64,000 nucleotides of DNA, taken from positions 2,480,001 through 2,544,000 of the forward strand of contig NZ_QCXS01000002.1 in NCBI RefSeq assembly GCF_003260015.1, in the 5' to 3' direction. Every line of letters begins with the position of its first letter. Within the stretch, counting starts at the first letter, position 1. Below the pieces are notes generated by a model. It was not told the origin of the DNA, did not search any database, and saw nothing but the letters and a program-made list of their open reading frames with translations. The stretch comes from Nakamurella deserti (GTDB taxonomy: Bacteria; Actinomycetota; Actinomycetes; Mycobacteriales; Nakamurellaceae). Below are positions 25,206 through 35,732 of the stretch, one piece after another. Made by a program: the position numbers and the translations under genes.

Positions 25206-25901
25206 GTGCGCAGATTCCTGGTCTTCCTCGTCGTGCTCGCCGTGCTGCTGGTCGGCGCCGACTTCGGTGCGCGGTACGTCGCCACCCAGAAGATCGGTGA
25301 GGCGCTGCAGAGCCGGCTCGGCGTCGGGCAACCGCCGACGGTGGACATCGCCGGGTTCCCCTTCCTGCTGCAGGCCGTCCGTGGTGAGTACGGCAGCGTG
25401 CGCGCCGCCCTGCCGCCGGAGACCCTCGGGCCGCTGACCGACGTCCGGGTGTCCGTCGAGCTGCAGCGGGTCCGGCTGCCGCTGTCCGAGGCGCTCAGCG
25501 GCACCGTCGACCGGCTCACCGCCGACGCGGGCCGGATCCGGTTGACCGTCCCCACCGCCGCGGTGGCCGCCGCCGTCGGGCTGCCGGGCCTGACCGTCAC
25601 CGCACAGGACGGGGCCCTGGTCGTCGGCGCCACCGTCACCGTCCTCGGGCAGTCGTACCCGGTGACCGCCCGGCTCGACGCCGCGGTGGACGACGCCGCC
25701 CTGGTGCTCCGCAGCGGCGAGCTCAGCGGCGCGGGCCTGACCCTGCCCACCGAGGTGACGAACGCGCTCGCCACCCTCGTCGACCTCACCGTCCCGTTGG
25801 ACGCGCTCCCGTTCCGGGTGACCAGCGGCAGCGTCACCGTGGACGGGGCGGACGTGGTCGTCGACGCGACGACGGGCCCTCTGGACCTGGCCACCGGCTG
25901 A
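25206..25901 (+). CDS. DUF2993 / LmeA-like phospholipid-binding exported protein
   Basis: A 231-residue protein with an N-terminal uncleaved or cleaved signal helix (FLVFLVVLAVLLVGADFGARY) and a DUF2993 domain (ATQKIGEALQSRLG, PTVDIAGFPFLLQAVRGEY). The mycobacterial relative LmeA (Rv0817c) binds phospholipids and promotes lipomannan chain extension in the periplasm. It starts at a GTG at 25206. Its position close to glnR-mshD and before the sulfur cluster matches Rv0817c. Confidence 0.88.
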   Translation: MRRFLVFLVVLAVLLVGADFGARYVATQKIGEALQSRLGVGQPPTVDIAGFPFLLQAVRGEYGSVRAALPPETLGPLTDVRVSVELQRVRLPLSEALSGTVDRLTADAGRIRLTVPTAAVAAAVGLPGLTVTAQDGALVVGATVTVLGQSYPVTARLDAAVDDAALVLRSGELSGAGLTLPTEVTNALATLVDLTVPLDALPFRVTSGSVTVDGADVVVDATTGPLDLATG

Positions 25902-25967
25902 CCCACCGCACCCGCTCCCACCGGCGGCGCAGCACCGTCGAACGGTTCCCGCGCCAGGCCGCGGCTG

Positions 25968-25982
25968 GTAGTTTGACCCACC
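25968..25982 (+). promoter_or_regulatory. -10 region and start site of the sulfur-cluster leader
   Basis: TAGTTT at 25968-25973 is a plausible -10, 9 bases before the leader ATG. Transcription would begin at or just before the ATG, giving a leaderless or nearly leaderless uORF. Confidence 0.45.
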
Positions 25983-26063
25983 ATGGGCCCGCTGCTGACT
26001 CAGCGCCGCGCGATCGACCTGAACCGGGTCGCCAGCGCGATGTGTTGCCGACCCTCCCGCTGA
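25983..26063 (+). CDS. Cysteine-containing leader peptide (attenuator uORF)
   Basis: A 26-codon ORF beginning MGPLLTQRRAIDLNRVASAM and ending CCRPSR. The QRRAIDLxRVASA core with a terminal Cys-Cys pair is the conserved actinobacterial leader found before sulfur genes. In mycobacteria the homologous uORF (Ms5788A type) senses Cys-tRNA: ribosome stalling at the Cys codons when cysteine is scarce raises expression downstream. A 6-bp hairpin (CACCCG/CGGGTG, 26079-26093) follows, and the sulfurtransferase starts 152 nt after the stop. It is too short for automatic calling but strongly supported by its motif and position. Confidence 0.85.
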   Translation: MGPLLTQRRAIDLNRVASAMCCRPSR

Positions 26064-26215
26064 CGCCGAGCAGCCCGCCACCCGTACCGGGTGCGCCCGC
26101 GGACCACCGTCCGCCCGGTCCCGTCACACCGCCCGCCCGCCGGACCTCTGTCCGCCCCCGCAGCAACCGTCCCGCGCATGCCGGGCCGTCCCCCAGTTGA
26201 GGAGAAGTCACCACC

Positions 26216-27058
26216 ATGAGCCGTGCCGAGAACCTGGTCACCACCGACTGGGCGAACGACAACCTGAACACCGCCGGACTGGTCTTCGTCGAGGTCGACG
26301 AGGACACCAGCGCCTACGACGGCGGTCATCTGCCGGGCGCGGTGAAGATCAGCTGGCGGGACGACCTGCGCGACGCGGTGAAGAACGACTTCATCGACAA
26401 GGCGGGGCTGGAGAAGCTGTTCAGCGAGAAGGGCATCGCCGTCGACGACACCATCGTGCTGTACGGCGGCAACAACAACTGGTTCGCCGCCTACGCCTAC
26501 TGGTTCTTCACCCTCTACGGCCACGAGAAGATCGTGCTCATCGACGGTGGCCGCAAGAAGTGGGAGCTCGACGGCCGCCCGTTGACCACCGACACCGTGA
26601 CCCGGCCGGCCACCACCTACACCGCCAAGGACGCCGACCTGTCGATCCGGGCGTTCCGCGACGACACCGTCGCCGCGATCGGCACCAAGAACCTCATCGA
26701 CGTCCGCTCGCCCGGTGAGTTCGCCGGCCAGCTCGGCGCCCCCGCGCACCTGCCGCAGGAGAACGCGCAGCGCCGCGGCCACGTCCCCGGCGCCATCAAC
26801 ATCCCGTGGTCCAAGGCGGCCAACGAGGACGGCACGTTCAAGTCCGACGCCGAGCTCACCGAGCTCTACGCCGACGCCGGGTTCGACGACTCCAAGGAGT
26901 CCATCGCCTACTGCCGCATCGGCGAGCGCTCCAGCCACACCTGGTTCGTGCTCAGCGAGCTGCTCGGCAAGAAGAACGTGAAGAACTACGACGGCTCCTG
27001 GCTCGAGTACGGCACCCTCATCGGGGTCCCGATCGAGCTCGGCGAGCCCGCCAAGTAA
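26216..27058 (+). CDS. Thiosulfate sulfurtransferase, rhodanese family (CysA2/SseA-like)
   Basis: A 280-residue tandem-rhodanese enzyme that moves sulfane sulfur from a donor such as thiosulfate to an acceptor thiol. The N-terminal inactive domain has DGGHLPGAVKISWRDDL and VVLYGGNN-like IVLYGGNNNWFAAYAYWF. The C-terminal domain has IDVRSPGEFAG, RRGHVPGAINIPW and the active loop AYCRIGERSSHTWF, with the catalytic Cys at about 233. GAGGAG precedes the ATG at a normal distance. It is the first structural gene after the Cys leader and is followed at 28 bp by the SseC-like gene. Confidence 0.93.
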   Translation: MSRAENLVTTDWANDNLNTAGLVFVEVDEDTSAYDGGHLPGAVKISWRDDLRDAVKNDFIDKAGLEKLFSEKGIAVDDTIVLYGGNNNWFAAYAYWFFTLYGHEKIVLIDGGRKKWELDGRPLTTDTVTRPATTYTAKDADLSIRAFRDDTVAAIGTKNLIDVRSPGEFAGQLGAPAHLPQENAQRRGHVPGAINIPWSKAANEDGTFKSDAELTELYADAGFDDSKESIAYCRIGERSSHTWFVLSELLGKKNVKNYDGSWLEYGTLIGVPIELGEPAK

Positions 27059-27086
27059 GCCCCGACCCGAGAAACGGACACCCGCC

Positions 27087-27386
27087 ATGTGTGCAGCACC
27101 CGAGCAGACGCTCGACCTCCCGCCCGGCACCGACACGGTGACCCAGGCCGTCATCCAGGGCCGCGTGCTGGCCGGCGCGGAGCCGGTCGCCGGCGCCCAC
27201 GTCCGGTTGCTCGACGGCACCGGCGAGTTCACCGCCGAGGTCGTCGCCTCGCCGGAGGGCTCGTTCCGCTTCTACGCCGGCCCCGGCAGCTGGACGGTCC
27301 GCGCGCTGTCCCGCGGCGGCAGCGGCCAGTCGGACGTGGCCACCCGGTACGGCGTCTACTCGGTGGACGTCCTCGTCGGCGCCTGA
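27087..27386 (+). CDS. sseC: DUF1416 protein (SseC-like)
   Basis: A 99-residue protein with the family opening MCAAPEQTLDLPPG and a single beta-sandwich-like domain (VIQGRVLAGAEPVAGAHVRL, GEFTAEVVASPEGSFRFYAG, GSWTVRALSRGG). It always accompanies CysA-type sulfurtransferases in actinobacteria and is thought to assist sulfur metabolism; its biochemistry is unknown. The gene lies 28 bp after the sulfurtransferase and is closed by an 18-bp perfect hairpin. Confidence 0.92.
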   Translation: MCAAPEQTLDLPPGTDTVTQAVIQGRVLAGAEPVAGAHVRLLDGTGEFTAEVVASPEGSFRFYAGPGSWTVRALSRGGSGQSDVATRYGVYSVDVLVGA

Positions 27387-27400
27387 CGCACCGCACCACC

Positions 27401-27440
27401 CGACGGGGTGCCGGCCGCCGCTGCGGCCGGCACCCCGTCG
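27401..27440 (+). terminator. Strong hairpin terminator of the sulfur operon
   Basis: Arms 27401-27418 and 27423-27440 are perfectly complementary over 18 bp, with a CGCT loop. There is no U-tract. It separates the sulfurtransferase-DUF1416 pair from the small membrane protein and FABP-like gene. Confidence 0.85.
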
Positions 27441-27602
27441 GCGTTCCCGGACCTGCGCCCCCCGGGCGGCACCGGGCACGGTCCCCGTCCCCCGGCGCCC
27501 GGCGCCGGTGCCCCGCCGGCATTCGCGACACAGCGACCGACGTGGCCGGTCCCACGCCCGGGCGGGGCGCGTCGGCCGGACGGCTCCGGTTATGGTGGGT
27601 CC

Positions 27603-27701
27603 GTGGAAATCTTCTACACCGGCCTGCTGGTGCTCGTGGCGATCGTCATCACGTGGTTCGCCGTCTACGTGGTGTACCGGCTGCTGCACGAGGACAAGTG
27701 A
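27603..27701 (+). CDS. Small single-helix membrane protein
   Basis: A 32-residue protein from a GTG at 27603: a short polar start, one hydrophobic helix (FYTGLLVLVAIVITWFAVYV, residues 4-23) and a charged end RLLHEDK. Its stop overlaps the GTG of the next gene (GTGA), which supports translation. The function is unknown; a one-helix partner for the FABP-like protein is conceivable. Confidence 0.6.
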   Translation: MEIFYTGLLVLVAIVITWFAVYVVYRLLHEDK

Positions 27702-28408
27702 CCCCTCCGTCCGCCGCGGACGACCGACCGGACACCCCGGAAGGATCGCCGCTCCCCGACGTCACGCCCGCCGCTGACGATCCTGGCTCGCGCCCCTCGG
27801 GCAACGACGCTCTGGCCGCGGCCATCGAGCGCAGCCTGAGCCCGCAGGGCACCACTGCGCTCAACATCGGCGACACCGTGCCGCTGCCGGTCGGCGCCGA
27901 CACCGCCAACGTCCGGCTGGGTCCACCCCTGGACGACGCGAACCTGTCGCTGCTGCCGCTCGTCGGGGTCTGGCGCGGCGAGGGTCACCTGCACGGTCCC
28001 CAGGAGACCCCGGACCGCGTCTTCGGTCAACAGCTGACCATCTCCCACGACGGTCGGGGCTTCCTGCGTCACGAGTCGATCACCTGGGTGTTCGACGAGG
28101 ACGGAACCGCGCTGCCCGCCGGCCGCGAGGTCGGCTGGTGGCGGCCGCAGCCCGACGGCGTCATCGAGCTGGTGCTCGCCGACGCCGACGGCGTCGTCGA
28201 GGTCTTCTACGGCACCGCGCAAACCCTCGCGTCCTGGTCACTCGGCACCGACGCGGTCCTGCGCACCACCAGCGCGCCCGCCGTCACCGGCGCGACCCGG
28301 CTGTACGGGATCGTCGACGGGCGGCTGGCCTACGTCAGCGAGCGCGCCACCGCCGAGCACCCGATGCGGCCGTACGCCTCGGCGCTGCTGGACCGCCAGG
28401 CCGGCTGA
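27698..28408 (+). CDS. FABP-like / nitrobindin-family beta-barrel protein (Rv0813c-like)
   Basis: A 236-residue protein. The first 70 residues are a variable Pro/Asp-rich extension. The barrel begins at LLPLVGVWRGEGHLHGP (the GxWxGxG motif), continues GQQLTISHDGRGFLRHESITW, VGWWRPQPDGVIELVLADADGVVEVFYG, cited here in part, and ends AEHPMRPYASALLDR. In haem-binding nitrobindins the final motif contains a His that ligates haem; here the equivalent-looking position is Tyr in RPYAS, so haem binding is doubtful. Rv0813c, its syntenic counterpart, is described as a fatty-acid-binding-like protein. Confidence 0.85.
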   Translation: MTPPSAADDRPDTPEGSPLPDVTPAADDPGSRPSGNDALAAAIERSLSPQGTTALNIGDTVPLPVGADTANVRLGPPLDDANLSLLPLVGVWRGEGHLHGPQETPDRVFGQQLTISHDGRGFLRHESITWVFDEDGTALPAGREVGWWRPQPDGVIELVLADADGVVEVFYGTAQTLASWSLGTDAVLRTTSAPAVTGATRLYGIVDGRLAYVSERATAEHPMRPYASALLDRQAG

Positions 28409-28409
28409 C

Positions 28410-30014
28410 TCAGCGCACCTCCGGCTTCGGGTAACCGGCCGCCGCCCACTGGGCGTAGCTCAGTGCCGTCACCGTGCCGTCCGGCGCCTGTGCGTAGATC
28501 GTCGGGTCCACGCCGTTGCCCCAGAAGCTGGTGTTGATGATCCAGCCCGCCTCCGCCGGCGCCGGATACCCCGCGCGCGCCCACCGGTCGTAGTCGAGGA
28601 AGTCCCACTGCCACTGCGGGTCGCCGGGCCAGAACGTCACCGCGACCAGGCCGGGTGCCCAGGAGTACTTGACCACGTTCGAGGCGATGGAGCCGACCGC
28701 CGGGTAGCCCGCGGCCACGTAGTCGTCCCAGGTCATCGCCATCTTCTCCGACCAGCCGTTGACCTGGGCCAGCTGGTAGACCGTGTCGGAGAACTGCGTC
28801 TTGACGTAGCTGACCGACGTCGCCTGCTGCATCGGGAAGAACCAGTTCGACCGCAGGCCCATCGCGCTGCGGAACTGGTCGCCGGTGACCGTCGCCCGGC
28901 CGGCACTGCCGACCACGTCCATGTTCAGCACCCGGCCGCCCTGCGCTCCCTCACCGTCCCGGCGGGTCACCTGCAGCGCCGTGAACTGGCCGATCTGCGG
29001 GTAGGCGGCGGTGATGGCGGCACCGGTCAGCTCCACCCGCCAGGTGTTGTGCGGCGAGCGCAGGTCGCCCCAGTCCTGCACGTGCCCGAAGCTCGGGCCG
29101 GTCGTGCGGCCGCCGGTGGACGAGCCGAACTCGGTGTGCACCACCGCACCGCCGCGCACCCGGACCACCCCGGCGCTCGCGGCCACGGCGAAGTCCGTCC
29201 GACGGTCCTCGACGGAGGCCCCGTTGCGGCCGGCCCCGCCGTAGACCTGGCAGGCGATGGTGTCGCAGGTCATGGCGTAGGCGTACCGACGCTCGGACAG
29301 CGCGTAGCTGCGCGCGGCGACGGCCTGCGCGGCGAGGGCCTGCATCCCCCGGCCGCCGCCGAGGTCGGCCCAGCTCGCCACCGACTCCCGCGGCACCACC
29401 CCGCGCAGGTACTGCTCGACGGGCAGCGTGTTGACCACCCGGAGGGCGCCGCCGACGTTGTCGGCGATGACGGCCAGCGACCCGCGGTACTGGGTGGCGT
29501 TGGCGCAGGTGGTGAGCATCCGGGACAGGGTGTCCCCGGGGTCGGCGTCCAGGGTGATCGTGGGGTTGGCCGGCAGCGGGTAGGGGCCGTACTGCTCGCC
29601 CGGCCGGCAGCCGCCGTACGCGGTGAACAGCTGCCAGCTGCCGCCGTCCCGGGTGACCCGCGCGGCCGCGCCGGCCTCGATGTGCACGCCCCCGACGGTG
29701 AAGCCCTGGCCGGCGGTGATCCAGGTGCCGGCCGCGGAGTCCAGCACGGTCAGCCGCACCGAGATCGGCGAGTTGCCGACCACCCCCTGGTCGGTCCCGT
29801 TGTAGTAGTGGTCCAGGATGGTCCGCGCGCTCCAGCCCTGGTCCACGGCGTACCCGAGGGCGCCGTACTGGCCGAGGCCGCGGCCGTGGCCGTAGCCGTG
29901 CCCGACCAGGGTGACCGAGCCGGGAGCGGCCGCGGCGGGCACCGCGGCGACCAGCCCCGCGGCGACGGCCAGTGCCGCCGCCGCGGCCAGCGTGCGCTTC
30001 CAGCGGCCGGTCAC
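28410..30014 (-). CDS. Secreted SpoIID/LytB-domain protein with C-terminal W-AGYP repeat module
   Basis: A 534-residue exported protein. The signal peptide is at about 1-32 (TLAAAAALAVAAGLVAAVPA). The segment GHGYGHGRGLGQYGALGYA precedes the SpoIID domain (about 175-290: LPVEQYLRGVVPRESVASW, ALAAQAVAARSYAL, and FGSSTGGRT). SpoIID relatives are peptidoglycan lytic transglycosylases. Residues 401-534 are a separate module of three sub-repeats ending in WDDYVAAGYPAV, YDRWARAGYPAP and YAQWAAAGYPKP, also found at the end of the nearby propeller protein. The GTG at 30014 overlaps the amidase stop (GTGA), so the two wall enzymes are made together. Confidence 0.88.
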   Translation of the reverse strand: MTGRWKRTLAAAAALAVAAGLVAAVPAAAAPGSVTLVGHGYGHGRGLGQYGALGYAVDQGWSARTILDHYYNGTDQGVVGNSPISVRLTVLDSAAGTWITAGQGFTVGGVHIEAGAAARVTRDGGSWQLFTAYGGCRPGEQYGPYPLPANPTITLDADPGDTLSRMLTTCANATQYRGSLAVIADNVGGALRVVNTLPVEQYLRGVVPRESVASWADLGGGRGMQALAAQAVAARSYALSERRYAYAMTCDTIACQVYGGAGRNGASVEDRRTDFAVAASAGVVRVRGGAVVHTEFGSSTGGRTTGPSFGHVQDWGDLRSPHNTWRVELTGAAITAAYPQIGQFTALQVTRRDGEGAQGGRVLNMDVVGSAGRATVTGDQFRSAMGLRSNWFFPMQQATSVSYVKTQFSDTVYQLAQVNGWSEKMAMTWDDYVAAGYPAVGSIASNVVKYSWAPGLVAVTFWPGDPQWQWDFLDYDRWARAGYPAPAEAGWIINTSFWGNGVDPTIYAQAPDGTVTALSYAQWAAAGYPKPEVR

Positions 30015-32764
30015 GAGAAGTACCCGACGACGTCGACGATCACGTGGCTGCTCCCGGAGTTGTTGAAGATCTGCGCGGACCGGTCGGTCCCGACCGGCAG
30101 CAGGACGGCGTTGGCCGCGGCGACACCGGGCCAGGGGTTGAGATCGGAGGTGGTCGGGCGGGTCCCGCCGGTGGCCCAGACCCGGAAGTGGGTGGGCGCG
30201 GAGGTGCCGTCGCTGGTGAGCGTGCCCAGCACCGCGGTGGCGTCGGCCGGGGTGCCACCGGCGCCGGCGGTGGTCTGGGTCAGCGCCTCCCCCGCCCCCA
30301 GCGGGGCGCGCCGGCCGGGGCCGTAGCGGGTGTCCAGCACCCGCGAGGCCGGCACCGAGGTGTACCGCGCGCCGCCCGGGCCGAACCATCCGACGACGTC
30401 GACGTAGACGCGGGTGTCGCCGCCGACGTTGCGCACCGAGATCCGGCCGTCGGCGACCGCGACCAGCGTGCGGTTGGTGACGTCGCGGCCCAGCACGACG
30501 TTGGCGGTGGACGACGCCGACGCCGCCCCCGCCGGCTGCACCGAGACGTTCCCGGGCCGCGAGGCCTGCGACAGCGTGACGTTCACGATCGCCCCGGTCA
30601 TCGCGGAACGGTCCACCCCCAGGGCGCCGGCCACGTCCAACGTCCGGGTCTGGCCGTCGGACATGGGCAGGGCGGCGCCGTCGAGCAGCCGGGTCGGGGC
30701 GGTGGTGCGCACCCCACTGCCACCGGCGGCGGTGAAGTAGCCGACGACGTCGACGACGAGGTGCACGGAGCCGGCGTTGTTGCCCAGGGTCACGCCGCCG
30801 CCGCTGCCGATCGGCACGACCACGAGGCCGGGCACCGTGGTGCCGGTACCCACGTTGAGCGACGACGTCGAGGGCCGGGCCGCCCCGGCCGGCCAGGCCG
30901 TGAGGTGGCTCGGCTGGGTGGCGTCCACGGCGGTGACGTTGAGCGCGACCCCGCGGGCGTCGGCCGGGACCGCCCCGCCGGTGACGGTCACGGTGCGGCT
31001 GGATCCCGGGCCCAGCGGCTGGGTGCGGCCGGACCGGCTGTCGTAGATGCGGGACGGGGCGACGGGCACGAACCCGGCCGCGGTGATGCCGCCGCTGAAC
31101 GCGGCGCCGCGGGCCGTCTCCGTGGGCGGCACCACCTCGATGCGGCCGGCCGCCAGCCCGCCGGCGGCGGTGCGCAGGTACCAGGTGTACATCCCGCCGC
31201 GGACGGGCGTCAGGGAGTCGTCGAGCAGATCCCACGCCCCCGGGAACGGGCCGCGCTCGGCGTACCCGGTCACCCGGCGGACCTGTGCACCGGTGGACTC
31301 CTCGACCACGCTGAACTCCCACGGCTGTGCGCTGGGCAGCATCGCGGTGAACGGCGCCGGCGCGCCGGCGTAGGCGACCTGCTGCAGGGCCGGTGCGGCC
31401 CCGGTGAGGGTGGTGTCGGTCTGGCGGGCGACCCGGTCGGCGGCGACGCGCAGCTCGGGCAGCCGCGGGTAGAGGTACTCGCCCGGGCACAGCGTGTTCC
31501 CGGCGTCGCGGTGCCCGCTGACCACGTCGAAGGTCACCCGCTGACCGGCCGGGTACTTGGAGGTGCCGCCGCCGGCGCCGACGAGGGAGTCGCGGCCGAA
31601 CGGGTCGCGGTTGTGCAGGCCGAGCTTCCAGCCCAGCAGGTGGGCGATGCCGCTGAGCAACGCGTCGGTCGGGGGCACCGTCTCGTAGTTGCCGATGGCC
31701 GAGACGCCGAAGCTGTCGGTGTTGAACCCGCCGGTGTGCGCGCCCTTGACCGCCCGGTCGACGCCGCCCCAACGGCCTTCGTAGACCCGGCCGAACTTGT
31801 CGACGAGGAAGTTGTAGCCGACGTCGCACCAGCCGTTGACCAGCACCTGGTAGGCGTAGATGGACCGGACCTCGGCGGCGGTACCGGCGGCGTCGTAGGT
31901 GTTCGTGGACGCCACGTGGTGCACGAAACCCACCTTGATCGTGCTGTTGTACTCGACGTCGCAGCCCTGCTGCTTCTCCCGCAGGCTCTCGTCGGCTCCC
32001 CATTCCGCGCGGGTGATGATGGCCGGCGCGTTCGGCGCCGGCGGCGCGGCGGCGGCGGCCGACGGGTTCGCGGGCCCGGCCCCGGCGGGCGGCACCGTGG
32101 CCAGGGCGGCGTCGCCGGGCCCGGTGCCCGCGTCGACGGTGGTCACGGCGAACCCGGCCGGTGCCGGTGCCCCCACCGCCGGCATCACACGGACGCGGTA
32201 GGCGTCCGCGCCGGAGACCAGCAGCGGCTCGGTCACGGTCAGCGACTGGGACGACGCCGCCCGGGCGGCCTCGGCGGTGTCGGCGTCCGGCCCGCCGTCG
32301 ACGGCCTCGAGCTGCTCCCACGACGACCAGGTGCCGTTCTCCCGCACCGTCACCTCGATGACCGGCGCTGCGGTACCGGCCGCGTAGCTGAACCCGATCG
32401 CGTCGAACGGCTCCACCGTGGAGTCCGCCGCGACGAGTGCCGGAGCCCCGACGGTCGCAGATGGCGGACCGGACGGCGCCGCTCCGGTGCTCCCGGCCGC
32501 GGAGTCCGGGGCCGTCGGCCCACCGCCCGTGCGGGCCCGGCTGTCAGCGCCGGCCTCCACCGCGGCGGTCAGGGTGAGCTCGGTACGGGTCACCTCCGGG
32601 GCGACGCCGGGTGCGGCGACCGGGGCGACCGGTGCCGTGGCGGCGACCACCGGCGCCGACGGGGTGCCGGACGGCGGCTCGGCGGACGCCGGGGTGCCGA
32701 CGAGGACGCTGCTCAGCACGACAGCCGCGGTCAAGTTGGACCGGAGGGCGAGAACGGGGCGCAC
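30011..32764 (-). CDS. Secreted N-acetylmuramoyl-L-alanine amidase (PGRP type) with three C-terminal repeats
   Basis: A 917-residue exported protein that should cut the amide bond between MurNAc and the stem peptide. The signal peptide is at about 1-28. A long Ala/Pro-rich segment precedes an LGFP/PGRP-associated region (FSYAAGTAAPVIEVTVREN). The amidase_2/PGRP domain (about 250-440) has ITRAEWGADESL, VGFVHHVAST (zinc His), GYNFLVDKFGRVYEGRWGG, AIGNYE, and SGHRDAGNTLCPGEYLYPRL (zinc His and Cys). The C-terminal third holds three repeats of about 110-120 residues, each starting with an SRIYDSR/TRLLD/SRVLDTR motif and ending VVDVVGYF or VYVDVVGWF. The GTG start follows GGAGAG. Confidence 0.9.
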   Translation of the reverse strand: MRPVLALRSNLTAAVVLSSVLVGTPASAEPPSGTPSAPVVAATAPVAPVAAPGVAPEVTRTELTLTAAVEAGADSRARTGGGPTAPDSAAGSTGAAPSGPPSATVGAPALVAADSTVEPFDAIGFSYAAGTAAPVIEVTVRENGTWSSWEQLEAVDGGPDADTAEAARAASSQSLTVTEPLLVSGADAYRVRVMPAVGAPAPAGFAVTTVDAGTGPGDAALATVPPAGAGPANPSAAAAAPPAPNAPAIITRAEWGADESLREKQQGCDVEYNSTIKVGFVHHVASTNTYDAAGTAAEVRSIYAYQVLVNGWCDVGYNFLVDKFGRVYEGRWGGVDRAVKGAHTGGFNTDSFGVSAIGNYETVPPTDALLSGIAHLLGWKLGLHNRDPFGRDSLVGAGGGTSKYPAGQRVTFDVVSGHRDAGNTLCPGEYLYPRLPELRVAADRVARQTDTTLTGAAPALQQVAYAGAPAPFTAMLPSAQPWEFSVVEESTGAQVRRVTGYAERGPFPGAWDLLDDSLTPVRGGMYTWYLRTAAGGLAAGRIEVVPPTETARGAAFSGGITAAGFVPVAPSRIYDSRSGRTQPLGPGSSRTVTVTGGAVPADARGVALNVTAVDATQPSHLTAWPAGAARPSTSSLNVGTGTTVPGLVVVPIGSGGGVTLGNNAGSVHLVVDVVGYFTAAGGSGVRTTAPTRLLDGAALPMSDGQTRTLDVAGALGVDRSAMTGAIVNVTLSQASRPGNVSVQPAGAASASSTANVVLGRDVTNRTLVAVADGRISVRNVGGDTRVYVDVVGWFGPGGARYTSVPASRVLDTRYGPGRRAPLGAGEALTQTTAGAGGTPADATAVLGTLTSDGTSAPTHFRVWATGGTRPTTSDLNPWPGVAAANAVLLPVGTDRSAQIFNNSGSSHVIVDVVGYFS

Positions 32765-33760
32765 GGGTGATCAGCTCTCCGCGGTTCGTGGGGCCGGGCC
32801 TCGCCTCGGCGGTTCACCGTCGGCGCCGACCCGGGACGGCAGTGTCCGGGGACCAGCCCCCGTGACAGCAGTGAACCCCAGCACCCAGCGTCCTGGCAAG
32901 ACCACACAGAGTGACTCCGGGGGGCGATCACTCACCGCTGCGACCGCGGTTACACCGAAAGACCGCGATGTGCATCACGCGATGTCAAGAATTGTCCCGG
33001 GTTCGCGGTAAATTGCGGATGCGCCCATTCGGATCGATCATCAACGATTGATCCCGAACGTTCCGCGTGATGGACGACGTCGTCCACCACGACCCGAAGC
33101 TCGTCCTTCTGTCGCCGGACACTCCGGTGACGTCCGCCGCGTCGCCACGAGCACGCCTCGGACGGGACAGATCGGACGGGCGCCGAGCCGGCGCCCACTG
33201 TCGCGCGCTCCGCACTCGATCTCACCTTGCGTAGTCTATTGACTGCGCGTAGTCACAGATCTAGTGTTTACGTCACTGAACAACTGCACTGCGTCAATGC
33301 GAACTGTCCGGGTGTCACCTTGCGTAGGCGAGGATCCGGCAGTCCGCCGTCGTCCCGGACGGCACGACGCAGGGCAGGCACTGCCGGCGCATCCCGGCAC
33401 GACCACCCCGCCACGCATTCCGAGGTGGTCGACGCCTGCGCGCAGGAATGCCCGCCCGCATCACGGAAAGGAATTCGGACAAATGCAACTCCGCCATTAC
33501 GGAACCGCTCGGCGACCCGATCGGGTGGCATTTCCGGGCTGGGTGACGCATTCCGTGATGCATTCACCCGCATTCATCGCGGTTCCGCCGGGCCGAACGC
33601 CACCGCCGGGTGGTCGGCCACCCTCGGTGACCACGCAACGACCGCACGACACCGACTGCACGACCGTTTCGACCGTCTTCGCCCTCATCCCCACCATCGC
33701 CCCCGCCACCGCCCGCGCCGGAGTGCACCCCGCCGGCCGGCCGCAGCACGAGGAGTTCGC
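32765..33760. other. Long divergent regulatory region, lower GC, no confirmed gene
   Basis: About 1 kb between the amidase operon and the propeller gene. Around 32980-33300 GC drops noticeably. It holds an imperfect dyad at 33031-33054 (GGATCGAT...ATTGATCC), a 13-bp direct repeat TCACCTTGCGTAG at 33222-33234 and 33315-33327, and three close GCGTAGTC elements (33229-33236 direct, 33241-33248 inverted with one mismatch, 33247-33254 direct). A 97-codon frame at 33483-33776, behind AAAGGA, overlaps the propeller start by 16 bases but has no recognisable protein features. Confidence 0.6.
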
Positions 33761-35653
<1,893 letters not shown>

Positions 35654-35670
35654 CACCACCCCGCACGAGC

Positions 35671-35710
35671 GACGGGCCCGGCCCCTCCCCCAGGAGGCGC
35701 CGGGCCCGTC
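35671..35710. terminator. Bidirectional hairpin terminator
   Basis: Perfect 12-bp arms GACGGGCCCGGC and GCCGGGCCCGTC (35671-35682, 35699-35710) with an inner CTCC/GGAG pair, between the convergent propeller and phosphoglucomutase genes. Confidence 0.85.
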
Positions 35711-35732
35711 GTCGTCGGGGCCGGGGGACCGC

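Noticed and set aside
29972-32770. 932-codon open frame on the plus strand opposite the amidase
   Set aside because: Same reason: Gly/Arg/Val-rich text with no domain, while the opposite strand has PGRP zinc ligands and repeats.
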